From the NCBI GenBank assembly GCA_027475525.1, contig JAMWFC010000015.1, forward strand, positions 38,724 to 102,723: DNA of 64,000 bases, written 5' to 3'. Under the pieces are notes generated by a model. That model was given only the letters and a program-made list of their open reading frames with translations. It was not told the origin of the DNA and ran no database searches. This DNA is from Macrolepiota albuminosa (taxonomy: Eukaryota; Basidiomycota; Agaricomycetes; Agaricales; Agaricaceae). The translations under genes were made by a program, and so were the position numbers. How positions within the stretch are numbered: the stretch's first letter is position 1; every line of letters starts with the position of its first letter. Positions 42,711-54,904 of this stretch are shown piece by piece.

Positions 42711-45121
42711 TCAGAGCGCACGTCGAACGCGCAATGGCATGCCGTCCGTCGGCTCTTTTAAGGAAAAGGTGTAAGCAACGATCGCAAGGACATCCCTAAA
42801 CGTACTCATTGTGATTGCAGCAGCAGGTTTGATCGTCTGACCAACAAAAGAAGGCTCAAACTCGAAGTTCGCAATCAGCGCGCTGTAACCGCAAGCCACA
42901 TTTAAGAACATTGTCAAGTTCAAGCAAGATTAAACTCGAAAGCTTACGCAAGGACAGCTTTCATCTCGATAATGGCCATTGTTTTTCCAATACAGGCATG
43001 AGGACCAGCAAGGAACGATAACATGGAAAACACTGGATGATAATCTTTGGGCAAATTGAGCCACCGCTTCGGATTGAACCTATTTACCAAGGATCAGCGA
43101 TCAAACAGAAAATTATGAAAGATATATACTCTTCAGCATCTTCACCCCATATAGCTTTCCAAGTATTGACAATCCGTATCTTATCCCGGAGGATGAGGGT
43201 GAGCGAGCCCAGTAACGGTAAATATGGACCTACCGGAATAGTGAGCAATGTGCCTTTGGGCACCAAAATCCCATCGACAACATCATCCTTCATAGTCATA
43301 CGTACAGTTAAGGGGACAGGAGGTAACAAACGGAGGCTTTCCATGCTGTATCCGGCTCAGGCTGGATAATTGAAAGAAAAGGAAAGAGAGAATAATGCTT
43401 ACATCACGCAATCGAGCCACTGCAAATCCTTCAAGATACGGTAGTCTGGTCGTGAATTGTTGGCAAAAACAGGAGCAACTTCCTGTCGAAGTTGTCTCTG
43501 ACTCTCTTGGTCATTTGCTAGTAACCAAAGTGTCTGTTTCAGAGTATTAGTGCACGGTATATGAATAGAACCTCAAAGTTTATACCCATGAGAGACCAGT
43601 GGCTGTCGTTTCATGACCGGCACCTAGGAACGTAAGCTGATGAAAGTGAAATCGAAGCTCAAGGGCAAAGATAGATCACGTACCACTTGATCCATCATTG
43701 CACGATCGCTCATGGCATAGACAGTCTTGTCCTTGTCCATATCTGCTTTCCTCGCGCGAACCAAAAGACTCATTATATCTCTCTTTGCTTCCGTATCAGA
43801 GGCCACGACAGCAGAGTCCTCCATCTTCTGACGGAGGAACTCGGAAGAAACACGTTTGATTCGATACATTGAGTCAATCAAATTGCTAATGGCACCTCAA
43901 TAAACGCGGCTCAGTTTCTGGTTCAAGCACTATTTGAAAGCGACATGTGTACGCACTGAAGAATCTGACTTTTGTAAAGAGATGACGGTGGTCATATGCC
44001 CATTTTGATCCGACAACTTTTGCTGCCCCAGGTATGGACATTATGATCGCGATTTTGGCGAGGTTAGGGCCTGTGAATTTATGGTCAACAATGTAAGAAA
44101 ATAATGTTTTCTACCTCACCTGTTTGCAGATCCAATAGTTCCTCATACGCTTCTGCCAGTTCGTTATGTGGATTATGCAGAGAATCGGCTTTGTACCCAA
44201 AAGCTGTCTGGCAAATAATATCGAGTGTTACTTTACTCACTGCCAGGGCTCAAAACTATGCCTGTGAAGTTGTAGAACATTATACGTACTCCATTCATAC
44301 ATGAGAAATACTTTTCCTCCCCCCGAGTTTTTCTCGTCTTCAATGGCGGTATGTAAGATCTTGACAAGCCTTTTTTTGAAGAAAAAAAAACCTGTGAATG
44401 CAAAAAAGAAGTGACCTTAGTGACCTTACTCATCAATCGAATCGTAGAACATGTCAGTTTCTATGGAGGCGTTGGTCTCTAAAAGCAACTAGACAAGGGG
44501 CCACGCACGAGCCATGAGATTGGGGAGGGAGAAAGCGGGGTTTATGGCTCTGCGCATTTGCCTATGTTCGTTGCCAGTCACAGTAAGGAGACCATAGCCT
44601 GTCACCAATCCAAGTATATGTCTTAAGAAAGACGGCTTGACATAAAGGGATTGAATCAGAGGGTAAGCAGAGTATTTGGATACAAACAAACCCGAGGATA
44701 TTCAAGCCAATGCTTGACAAGAATATGATGTAACGCATCAGGTTTCATGAAGATAAGGCGCTCAATGCCAACGGGGCCCACAATACGGACCACGGAACCA
44801 TATTGTTTGACCCATTCACGTTGGGGAATACCACTTTCACTGCGTACAATGACCAAAGATTGGCCAAAAATAGGATGCCCTAGAGGTGGACCGGGGATCG
44901 ATCGAAGTGGAGAAAGGAAAAAGGGCCAGATCCAAAGGCGGTGAACAACAAAGTATCCTATCACAGCTATAAACAAGTAATGCGTGAGGAAAGCAAAGTT
45001 TCAGCGAGAGGCACAAAGCACCTCCAATCCCTATAGTGATGTCTTTGAATGTCATGGTACGAGGTAAAGAAGTTCCTAAGGCAGACACAGCGTTGGTAAG
45101 GGTCTGGGGCTCCATGTTCAT
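42711..45121 (-). CDS. Cytochrome P450 monooxygenase (multi-exon)
   Basis: At least eight exons on the minus strand. The first begins at the ATG at 45121 (MNMEPQTLTNAVSALG), followed by a hydrophobic segment (VIGYFVVHRLWIWPFFL) typical of an ER membrane anchor and the proline-rich hinge SIPGPPLGHPIFG. Later exons carry the I-helix motif GAGHETT (about 43600-43624), the ExxR motif ESLR (about 43335-43344) and the heme loop FLAGPHACIG with its axial Cys (about 42987-43016). The last exon ends at a TGA at 42711-42713. It is a haem monooxygenase of the ER; the substrate cannot be told. It is divergent from the BUD4-like gene, 291 bp apart. I did not fix every intron border. Confidence 0.9.
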
Positions 45122-45412
45122 GCAGCACTTCAGAGAAGCTCATGATTATTTTTAATTACCGAAGGTAACACAGGTCATGCGCTGGGAACCCTTGTGGTGC
45201 GTTATGCCCATTAGAAACAAGAATGTTAATCGCGATCATGTGACTGGGCGCGTAACCAAGGTTAGTAAGTTCCCACGGGTGGATCTTTGTTGAGGCGCTG
45301 CTTGGAGTCTTTTCTTTACATTGACGGACAACCCAGTATCACCGAATTTATAGCGTAACAGCGAGCTTACCGTCGACCCCTCGCTGCTCGCTGTCCCGCG
45401 CAGTGCGCAAGT
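45122..45412. promoter_or_regulatory. Divergent promoter region, P450 / BUD4-like
   Basis: A 291-bp region lies between two divergent start codons. I see no clear TATA box. It is inferred to hold both promoters from position alone. Confidence 0.4.
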
Positions 45413-48400
45413 ATGTCCGTGACCCAGAAGTCCCCACTGAGAGACAGGTTCTTGTCCAACTCCCCAGACCCCATCAAGTCCTCTATTATGCGCGAATCTG
45501 GCATAGGCTGGATCTCTCCGACGTCGAACTCGGAAAATCAAGGCTCGGGAAGCTCTGGCTCAATAACCTCCCCTCTCCGTATAGCCAAACGAGGTTCTCC
45601 CCGTTCCCTGCCTGAGCTCCCTGTCGCTCGTCGCACCTCTTCCAGCTATCGACATGTTCGAGAGAACAATCTCGTTTCAAGATCTCCTTTCAAGTCACAA
45701 ATACCTACACATCCTTCATCTCCCGCTCGTCCTGTTTCCTTCCCCTCTCCACGACGGGTATCTGGTGAAAAGCGTCCACGTCCATCATCGATGTGCTATC
45801 AAGCAGAAGATGAAAACGAGCGTCCTTTCGCCCTCAAAAGGGAGCGCAGACAATCACAGACTGTTCAAAGGTTGATTCAGAGAGAACCGGTCACCAAAAG
45901 TCCTTTTAAACAACCTGTTGTCAACACCGAAAGACAATCTTTGTCTCCGCCTCGTCCTCTCTTTCATCTTCTACCCACAGCAATCCCTTCGTCGCCCCCT
46001 TCGACAGAACACTTCTCGCTTGCACCGTCAGTTAACTCTGTTCTTCCAGCTAATATTTCGCCTGGCCGCTCTTCACTTGTCTCAAGGAGAATGCATGGGC
46101 CCCGTCTCAGTAGTGGCAGCCAAAGTAGGAGGCAGCGAAGAAAAACTGTTACATGGGATGAAAATTGCGATGTCGTTGAAATCAGCGCAGATGAAAATGA
46201 AACTGACAGCGAGGATGAAAAAGAGGCGCAGATGAGCGTGGGTGGCGATTATGAGGAAGAATTTGAAAATGATCCATTCTTCCGCGGAGCCCAGCTTCAG
46301 AATGACGAAAGGGTGACAGACGAACTCTCGTATGAGAATAGCGACTCCCATGATGCGTCTAGTGACGACGGCCCTTCGTTGGGACTGGATCCTGATGCAA
46401 GTATTTCGGGACTGGTTGAAGAAATGTTTGCTTCCTCGAGCGGGAAGACCATCGATGCCTCACTTCAAAATACTACTGGAGAACCAAGCTCTGGTGCCAC
46501 TACAAGCATTCCGTCGATTGATCCTTGTTTTCCTTTAGATGATGAAGATAGGATCCCTCTCGGACGGTCTTACCATACCACCCAATCTCCCCGACATCTA
46601 GGAGAGTGCTCACGCTCTCCCAAGCCATCTCCACCTCAATCTCCGAGCGCTTTAGCAGACTTTTATCCGCAACAACTTTTTGAAGACCGTGCGTTAAATC
46701 TTGTTACGCGTGCTTCTCATACCCCGTCCGCCACACCCCCAGGGCGGTGTTCTCCTGTTCTTTCTCCAGGTGCACAAACACGAGGTCCCTTCGATGCAGT
46801 CGAGGATGTAGCATCCTGTAGTTCGTCCTCTGGGGTACGGAGTCCTGTCACCACTTTGAACGTTAGCCCGAGCCATGTCACGCCGACTCTTTCAATGCCC
46901 ACACATGGAGAATGGAGTCAACTAGGACAGGAGGAGGATTGCGACGATCTTCTCATATTACCCGGAACTCCATCATCTAGTAAAATTGTCATAGATTTCG
47001 ACTACCTTGAGAACCCTTTTGAGAATGTAACACCTGGATCTGAGGTGGGCACGAATTCGTCAGGCATGTGGCTTTCCTGTTCGCTTTGCAACATGACTTG
47101 AACTGTTCTCATTAGGTCCATCATCGATTCCATCGGAACATCCTCTCTCGCTGCCGGCGCCAACGCTACCCATCACAGATAGAACTGGACCTGCAACAAA
47201 ATCAATTGATCATCACAACGTCTCGGCGAAGTTCTCAGAAGTAAGTGATCGATCTGACTGCCCAGGTAGTGTTCTGAAAATAAAATTTCCCAGGATGCCC
47301 AACTGAAAGAAGATCGCCCAATTTTAGCTTTCGAAGAAAATTCTCCAGATGTTTCCCAGCATCGCTTAAAGTCTCCGTATGATTCGTTATTCGATAATCC
47401 CTCTGACGGCTGTCATGAACAGCAGCGAAGTAGCCTCTTAGACACAAATGACAGCCGCCCTTATACTCCCGACATTGAGTATTCAAGAGCAGATAGCGAA
47501 GACATACCGGCTGAAGATGTTATGTCTGCCAATACCAGTACTGAAACTGCGATTATTGAGCGTGCAGAAAGGAGAATTATAGCGGGCACTCCTGTCACGG
47601 AAGGAGAACAATCCGGTACTGTCGAAGCAGCACCAAAAATCGAGATCGAACATGGATTGGGTCTTGGGAATATCGACTCTGGTGTTCAAGCAGCTAGCAT
47701 TAACGGCCCAAGAATTATCAGTGCAAGCAAGGAAGAGACGTCCAGTATCCAGAGTGGAGGCAGCATGCGAATGGGGGGCGTCAATGTCGCTATGGACATG
47801 CGGAGTGCTCTGGATCGTCTTATGGATGACGTTGCCGGAACTCACGCAGATGTAATGACTGAGGACAATCATTTGCTCGAGATGTTCCAACCTGCTAAGC
47901 AATCAACTCTTGATATGAAGCACGCCGCCACTGATTCTATGTTGTTGCACAATAGTGGTTTTGAGGGCAGAATCGTCAGTGCGTCCTCTGAATCTCCCGC
48001 ACCCCCTCCGCCACCGCCCAAGAACAACATCAGGGACAGAGAGCAGATGATTTTAGAGAAGCGGCGTGAAGCTAGACGCTTAGAACCTGAAGAGTTCACA
48101 CCTCCGAAGATTGGTATAGATGATCAACAACTATTAGGCGTGGGGCGGCGACCTAGCAGGAGAAGAAGTCTGAGCACGGGTGACGCAGACATCTCAGGGG
48201 TAGATGCAAAGAAGAGGTGTCATACATTACTTGATGTTGTTAAGGTTGGCGATATGGATGGTCAAGGCGAGCTTGGCGATAGTATCGAGAAAGAGCTGAA
48301 GAAAATGGTGGCAGCTCCAATCAAAACGGTGAGTTTTTCTTTTCGACCTTGCGATCACTTCTGATTTTTGAACAAAGAAATATCATATTCGAGAGCGTGA

Positions 48401-50017
48401 AGGCACCATATATGCTTCTTCGTCGGATTCATATATTATTTCACACATGGTTGGGCCCGGTGATGTCAATGTCGGTAAGGCATGGAGGCCCGTTCGTCGC
48501 CCTTCAGATATGGTAAATTCCTTGTTTGTTTGTTTTGAATTCCTCTTTCTTACTTTACCCCCAGAACGAGTATTCGAAACAAATCAAGGAGTATCGAGCG
48601 CAGGAAAAGTCAGGAAAGGGCTATGGGAAAGTTTTTGTCAAAGGTTGTTTATAATTTCACCCATCAGGACTTCTTTTTGACTCGCTCCGTCTGTAGTCCT
48701 GGGTGTCAAGAATATTAATATCCCATTGCCCAGGCAACCAACCTTCCTCACCTGTACTTTGAACAACGGTATTCACTTCGTGAGCACACCCGAATGCCAG
48801 CTGGGCCGAGATTTCCGTATTGAGCAAGAGTTTGAGCTGTATGTCGACTGTCATCTCAAATAAGAGCTTTGACTGCATGTTGTTTCAGAATCGAGCACAA
48901 CAAATTAGAATTTACGCTTACGCTCAAAGTCCGCCGGGACTCTCATGTCGTTGCGCAGTTTCGCGAGCTTACGCCGTCTCCACCAGCGCCTGTCGTTGCC
49001 CCTCCTGTAACACAAAGCTCCAGCAAAGGTGGCATGAGAAGCTTCTTTTCCTCGTCCCCAAAGAAATCATCGAGAGATAAAGTTGTTGTGCAGAATCACC
49101 CACCACAACCTCAATCGGCTCAACGACTACCGGAGAACCTGGCTCGATACCTCAAACCAGATGGAACAATGGCACGTGCTTTCATTTCTTTTAAAGATAT
49201 AGCGTCGCGCTGCGACACACGACTGTTTGAAACAAGTTATCCGCTTATTGGCCAGCGGGCCGAAGTTGGCGGAAAATTCTCGACATTGCAGGCAGGAGAG
49301 ATTATTCTTCAGATCTTCAGGTTGCCGGCATTACCTGGCATTGCACCAGAGCAGCTCCCACAAAGCCTGGAAGAGTGTCATCGCGGCTTACGGCACATTA
49401 ATTGGCATAAAGTGACATATTTCGAAGGAATCCTGACGCAATCAGGTGGTGACTGTAGCGTAAGCCAATTAAAATGAGATAGCTCCGAGTATTGGCTGAT
49501 AGTGTCTTTTTTCTTCTATAAGACCTGGCGTCGTCGACAACTACGTGTCATTGGTGCCAATCTGGTTGCGTTCAATGATGTAACCAAAAAGGCTACTGCC
49601 ACTATTGACCTAAAGAAGGCGATTGCAGTCGAGGATAACCAGGAAAGTCGCAAGAATGCTCTGAGTCCTGGAGGCGCTTCCCAGTATGATAGATACGACG
49701 AACTGTATGGTGTTGAGCGCTCTTTCCGTCTAGTCTTTCCACAGGGAGAAGAAATCCTTTTTTTTGCCGACACAGATGATGAGAAGGCCCGATGGTATAC
49801 TATCTTATCCGTTTCTGGTTAGTATCGCAGTTGACTAAAAATCGAATTTAGGCTTGATGTACTTCGAGCCCTCGTTGGCCACATCCCCCCTCATCCATTC
49901 TGGGCAGAACTTCTTTGGCAGCGTCAAGAAGAGCTAACTCGAGCAAGCCAACCTCCTTCGAGGCTTCCACCTCATTCGTCCCCCTCATGGCTTATCAGCA
50001 GGGGTTCTCAGCAGTAG
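45413..50017 (+). CDS. BUD4/anillin-like septum protein with C-terminal PH domain
   Basis: A large gene starting at the ATG at 45413. Exon 1 (to about 47063) is Ser/Pro-rich and disordered, with SPLRDRF and SPFKS repeats. Later exons: 47116-about 47240, 47294-48328, from 48378, then others. The anillin-homology part reads KYHIREREGTIYASSS, GVKNINIPLPRQPTFLTCTL, IEHNKLEFTLTLKVRRDSHV. A PH domain follows (WRRRQLRVIGANLVAFNDVTKK to EILFFADTDDEKARW). An intron at 49795-49851 joins KARW to LDVLRALVGHIPPHPFW, and the stop is at 50015-50017. Fungal Bud4/Mid2 proteins organise septins at division sites (family knowledge). The first intron is best explained by a GC-AG pair (47064-47115). Confidence 0.82.
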
Positions 50018-50981
50018 CACGTTATCATTTATGTTTTGTAATTCTTATTCGTTCTCGTAAGACGCTAGGTCCTGACTTTTGATCGATTTTCCACTTGGCT
50101 TTTATTGGTTTTTTGCTGACAATAATTTTGTTGTATACAAGTATGCGAAACCTGTCTTTGCTCATTTCTTAATTATGTATTCTATAATAGTTAAGAATGT
50201 ACTATCGTCCTCTTAAGGAAGCACTAAATGATATGTATCTGGACATTCATGTCACTTAATATCATTTCCTGTAACTGGACATTTGGAAAAGTATACTATA
50301 CTGGCGGTCTCAAATTGGAACAGTGAGCTTCATTGTGGAAACAGGAAAAATTTGCCTGCCTATTCTCTACTCTACTTGGGCTATTTATACTTCTACAGTG
50401 CACAGACCACTAGCTATGTCTGACTTGTTGTTCCAGACTTTCCACTATCTCTAACAGAATTGTAATTCCATTTCTCATTTTTGAATGCTTATTTCAGTGC
50501 CATTAGCCAGCCTCCTGTGCTGTCCATCATTTCTCTTTTCTATTCTTAGCTTTACTTTCTCCTCTCTCCTTTATACTCTTCTATCCATAACTTCTTATTT
50601 CTCTATTTATCTCTTCCCTCCATTGTATCATTCCATTCATTCCTCTTTTATGTCTCCATTCATTCTTCCTTTATCTTCTTCTAGTCATGTTTTTCCTTTC
50701 TTCCAACATTTCAATCTTGTTATTTCTAGATCAGGTCTCACTTTGATCCAGATCATTCTAAATTGATGTCAGTCTAATTCTCTTTGTCAGCCCCGTACTT
50801 CCCTCCCCATAGCCGTGGTTGGACTATTATTGAGTTTATAGCCTGGGCTGGTCCTTGCCCTAACTTGTTCTGTATTTCTTTTGGTGTATTTAGAATATAT
50901 TGTTGGTGGAACTTGTTTTATCAGGAGGCTTATAGTTTTTAGCCTTTAATAAATGTTTAATTCAGTTGATTAAAATTAATC
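50018..50981. other. T/C-rich intergenic DNA, possible old repeat
   Basis: A 964-bp stretch. It includes a strongly CT-biased part (50470-50720) and AATAAA-like sequence near 50948. It resembles a solo LTR in composition, but I find no terminal repeats or target duplication. No gene was seen. Confidence 0.4.
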
Positions 50982-51665
50982 ATGCCAAGAGCAAAACATG
51001 ATTTGATCAAAATGACCTTGCTCAAGATGGAGAGTGTTTACCGGGTAAGTAGCTCCGGAATTTTCTGTACAGGTATGTTGTTGTCCATATCATCAATCTT
51101 CGGGCTGAGGGGAAGACGTGTATACTGTAGTTTTGAGTGGCAACTAGATATGGCTAGTTGGCGTTCTAGTGTCAACCTTTGGAATCCCAATATTCACTAT
51201 CGACAATCCAAAGGCCCCGACACAATCTTGGCAGATTCAGTATGGCACTGCAGCTATTGTTTTAGGACAATTCCAGAATTTATAGACAAGATGAAAGGAT
51301 TTTTGCATTCGGATCGTATAGGTGGTAATATGCAGCTTCTTGATCCTCGAAGAATACAAGAGATTGTCTGCAAGGGTAAAGACATTTTTGGGACGCTTCC
51401 CGAGGCCTACAGTGTCAGCATTGTCTTGAAGTTCTTTTAACTGGATCAAGTGGCACTACACTAATACTCCGTTCAGTACAAAGATCTTTTTTCTCAAATG
51501 AGTCTCGAATCGTAAGGCCTCGAGTTCGTATGCGTGTGTTGTTATAGCGATGCTGACCTTTCCCTGGTCAGAATGATGTCGGCTGTCGGTCTACCGCGAT
51601 TCCTGATTGAGAATTCAAAGAAGTTTCGTTTCCTACTACCAGACGGATGCGTACGAGAGGGATAA
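50982..51665 (+). pseudogene. Relic of a GT17-family glycosyltransferase (3' end)
   Basis: The C-terminal half of a glycosyltransferase family 17 protein is recognisable: YCSFEWQLDMASWRSSVNLW, then WHCSYCFRTIPEFIDKMKGF, LLDPRRIQEIVCKGKDIFG and LPEAYS. After a gap that may be an intron there is YKDLFSQMSLES, and later [21 protein letters not shown] followed by a stop at 51663-51665. The family adds bisecting N-acetylglucosamine or related sugars (family knowledge). The N-terminal catalytic half with its DVD-type motif is absent, and the start region is frame-broken near 51100. I therefore call it a broken relic. A gene with unrecognised introns is possible but less likely. Confidence 0.65.
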
Positions 51666-52814
51666 TTATAGCTGCCGACATCGGTGTTGTTATTTAAACT
51701 TTAAACAGACTCGTATGACTACGAAGGGTGGGGAAAATCATAAAAGAGTACGATTTAGAATGGAAACCGGGTCAGACCCAAGGATATCATGTACAAGCTC
51801 GATATGAGAAGTCAAGTCACGCACTGGAAGACTACCCTTGAAATATGTCGTTTCTTAGTAGTTAACCGAGACTAACACGTCTAACCTTGAATTGAGTCTA
51901 TAGCTCGACAGGCATTGCCTCTCATCTCACTCTTTACTTGTTCGCCTCTTCTGGACATGGTTTCTCAATTCTGGATTTTGTTCGGCTCGAAGACAAGTTG
52001 GAGTTCAGACATTGTCCTTCAAACCGTTTCTCATCGGTATTTTCCAGATTCCACGTGTTGTGAACAATGGGCGATTACACAGTGCGAGTCATGACTTCTC
52101 TAATTGCAACATTTTAGGTTTTAGATATGTACCTCGGAATTTTCTGTGGATTAAAGCATGTTATCGCGTACCTGTAGTTCTGATCGTCCCTTCAGTCATA
52201 AAAAAGTCCATTCCTCAGCCTCGCTGGATATTATATTGAGTACCGCCATCTCTCGCGTTTCTCATATGCCAGCTAGAATGTACACATTTCTCGAGCGAGA
52301 CCCTCTTGTCATATGCATGTTAACCAGGCGGCATCCATCGCGATACTGGAGTTGTCCAACATTTCGTCTCATTTTGTCTTCTACTTTGGACAGCTCTCAT
52401 TTACGACCATAGATTGCTCACAGCTACGAAGTGCTCCATGACGAGCTCCGCGAAAACCTCAAAAATAGCTCATTCTTAGATGGCTGGAAGGGTGAATCGG
52501 CACAGAACCAGGAGGGTTGGTGGCTGATCGATGCAAATGTTCGGATGAGATGCGTGAAAAATTCAGATTATAACCCAAAGAAGTTGTAGGATTCATTGTC
52601 TGAGAGGTGAGCAGCACCAAAAACTCTTGGATTAAAGGAGTGCCGTAAGAGTCCTGATGCGTCTTGCGGCCTGACATGCAAGCATGACGACCTATAGCGG
52701 AAGATAGGCACTGTGCATTTGTCGCTAAAACTGTATTTATTAGCTCAAGCTCCTTGCAATCTTTAGAACACGAAATAAATTCCACCTACGTAGAGCTCGA
52801 GAACCGTCAGTCAT
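51666..52814. other. Intergenic DNA
   Basis: 1149 bp between the GT17 relic and the C2H2 gene. Short frames occur but none has family similarity I recognise. Nothing else was seen. Confidence 0.5.
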
Positions 52815-54728
52815 TTACGACTTGTGCCCAGGATGTCCTTCTCCATCATCATCAGAATCGTCAAAATCTTCTTCTTCCTCCTCCTCTAATGCTGCCTCTG
52901 CTTCTGCTTGGGCTTGCGCGGCAGATGCAGCATTGGTGATGGCTTCCTCCAACAGCTTTGTTTGTTCGTCCGATAGACCGTACATACTTAGTGACTGAAC
53001 AGAAGCTATCGGCGCCTCACCATGGGTCGCCGTAGCACTTACTTCACCCATTGGCACTGGAGCCGAGCCGGTTGTTGTACTAAGAACGTCAGCGGTCTCA
53101 ATTGTCATTGCATTCTGCGGCATGTTCAGAAGTTGAGCGCGTGCGATAACGCTCGCAAGGGTGGCCTGCCCTGCTGCTGGGTCCACTGGTGGAGATAACG
53201 ACGGTCCAGGAGGCGTCCCCAAGGCTGCTCCAACATGGGCTTGTAGTAGTCCGTGCAAGCTTAACACAGTTTGCTGGACGGCACATAGGATAGCAGGCGA
53301 GACTTCCCCCTCTTCCACGTTAGATAAATTAGGATACCCACGTGTTGACTGTGCAGCGATGGCAGCGGCAGCATCCGCCTGAGAAGTAGCAATGCCGTTC
53401 CATAATTTTGCTCTACGCTCCTCTCTGATTGACTCCTCTCCCTCATCTTCATCAAGCTCCACCTCGACAACCTCAGCCGATGTGCAGGCTTCGCTCCGAG
53501 GCCCACGGGTTTTACTGCCAGTCTTATGTCTCTTAATGGCATCTCGCCTGGAAAATATTTTAAGACATCCACCGCATTTCCACGCTTTGTTATCGTGCAG
53601 CTTTATATGGCGCTTGAGATCGTGATTTCGTGCAAATGATGCTGGACAGAAGGTGCAACGGTACGGACGATGGACAGCGTGGACACGTTGATGTGCGCGC
53701 AAACTGTATAAACGTGAGAAAGTTTTTTTGCAACCGGCAATGAGGCATGGGTATACGGCTGTTCCTATGTCTGTCGCAGACGCAACAGTAGATGGAGTAA
53801 TCCAGGGAAAGGCAGGGTTGGCCGGGTAAGGGACCACTTGTGTGCGAGGTTCGGGAGGCTGGCCAATCTGTATACCACTGAGGACACCGATGACCTGTAT
53901 TAGGCCACTGATTTCTTGTAGAGCGTGCATGTCTTGACCACCGCCTGCAGAAGACGTCACAGCAAATAAAAAGACTTGGTGCAATTCAAGTCGAATTGAG
54001 GAAACCAAAGCCGGGTCAAGTGGTTGGGATGGCGATGAATTCAGCGCCTGGGCGATAATCCGAACAGCTTCGTTAATCTGAAGCTGAAAGACGGACTCAG
54101 ACACATAGGTACGTTTAACTGCCCTGGAGTCAAGACTTTGACTATCGTCAGTCTCCTCACGTTTCCGCTTTCCCTTGTCAAGCTGGATGGAAGGCGCATT
54201 GGAAAGGCGCAAGTTTCCGAATAAAGCATCAGACCTCGCCAGAGCGACTAGTACTGGGCCCAGAGAAACAGCTATAGTCTTGGATACGACCCCCGATGTC
54301 ACAAATCGGCGAAGAGTATCTAATACATTGTCGCCATTGAGATTTGGCACGATGGCGGAAGCGAGAGCATGACGAGCAGGAGGGTCGTTTTCAACAACAG
54401 CAAGAATGGCTTTAATTGTGATTATTACAGCCTCTTCTTTTCGCGACGAGGTGATGGGGGTTGAAGCTGGAAAAGACGGATCTACTTGTTCAGTTGAGTG
54501 AGCAGTGGGTGGTGCAGTACCGGCGGTAGAGATCTGAACAGCATTTGCTTTGCTGATGGCCCACAACTCTTCACCCAATCGCCGTGCAATTTCTTCGGCC
54601 TCTGCGTTGATATCGTCGTCCGCTTCATCGTCAGAATCATTGTCGTAGTCTTCTTCTTCCCATTGCTCTCCTTCTCTTCCATTTGCTTGATCAAGAAGGT
54701 CCATTGTTGCTGGCTGGCGTTGAGCCAT
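52815..54728 (-). CDS. C2H2 zinc-finger protein, likely transcription factor
   Basis: A single-exon frame of 637 residues from the ATG at 54728. The first 60 residues are very acidic (EEEDYDNDSDDEADDDI). A basic GKRKREE and AVKRTY patch may be a nuclear signal. In the middle are two canonical fingers, CLIAGCKKTFSRLYSLRAHQRVH-type and YRCTFCPASFARNHDLKRHIKLH-type. A third, CGGCLKIFSRRDAIKRH, has no second His at the usual spacing. The C-terminus is Ala-rich, then acidic (EAALEEEEEEDFDDSDDDGEG). It probably binds DNA in the nucleus; no target is evident. It is divergent from the YMC1-like gene with only 176 bp between the start codons. Confidence 0.88.
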   Translation of the reverse strand: MAQRQPATMDLLDQANGREGEQWEEEDYDNDSDDEADDDINAEAEEIARRLGEELWAISKANAVQISTAGTAPPTAHSTEQVDPSFPASTPITSSRKEEAVIITIKAILAVVENDPPARHALASAIVPNLNGDNVLDTLRRFVTSGVVSKTIAVSLGPVLVALARSDALFGNLRLSNAPSIQLDKGKRKREETDDSQSLDSRAVKRTYVSESVFQLQINEAVRIIAQALNSSPSQPLDPALVSSIRLELHQVFLFAVTSSAGGGQDMHALQEISGLIQVIGVLSGIQIGQPPEPRTQVVPYPANPAFPWITPSTVASATDIGTAVYPCLIAGCKKTFSRLYSLRAHQRVHAVHRPYRCTFCPASFARNHDLKRHIKLHDNKAWKCGGCLKIFSRRDAIKRHKTGSKTRGPRSEACTSAEVVEVELDEDEGEESIREERRAKLWNGIATSQADAAAAIAAQSTRGYPNLSNVEEGEVSPAILCAVQQTVLSLHGLLQAHVGAALGTPPGPSLSPPVDPAAGQATLASVIARAQLLNMPQNAMTIETADVLSTTTGSAPVPMGEVSATATHGEAPIASVQSLSMYGLSDEQTKLLEEAITNAASAAQAQAEAEAALEEEEEEDFDDSDDDGEGHPGHKS

Positions 54729-54904
54729 GCGTCAACAGGCAGTGAAACTCCGTTACCGGAACTCTTGAATCCTTGTTTCCCTAATTAGGGTTGTTGTGTA
54801 TCTTATCTGCAGCATTTGCGCAAGTTTGGCGGTAAACTTTTCGAAGTTCATTGAACGATCATGGCGATCCTCAATAATTTCTTTCCTATTTTCCGAGGTT
54901 GTTC

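Noticed and set aside
50485..50766. Small hydrophobic protein of 93 residues
   Set aside because: The frame comes from a CT-rich tract; the apparent membrane segments are a composition effect.
50229..50981. Solo LTR
   Set aside because: Composition and a TG...CA outline are suggestive, but flanking target duplications do not match and no related LTR occurs in the window.
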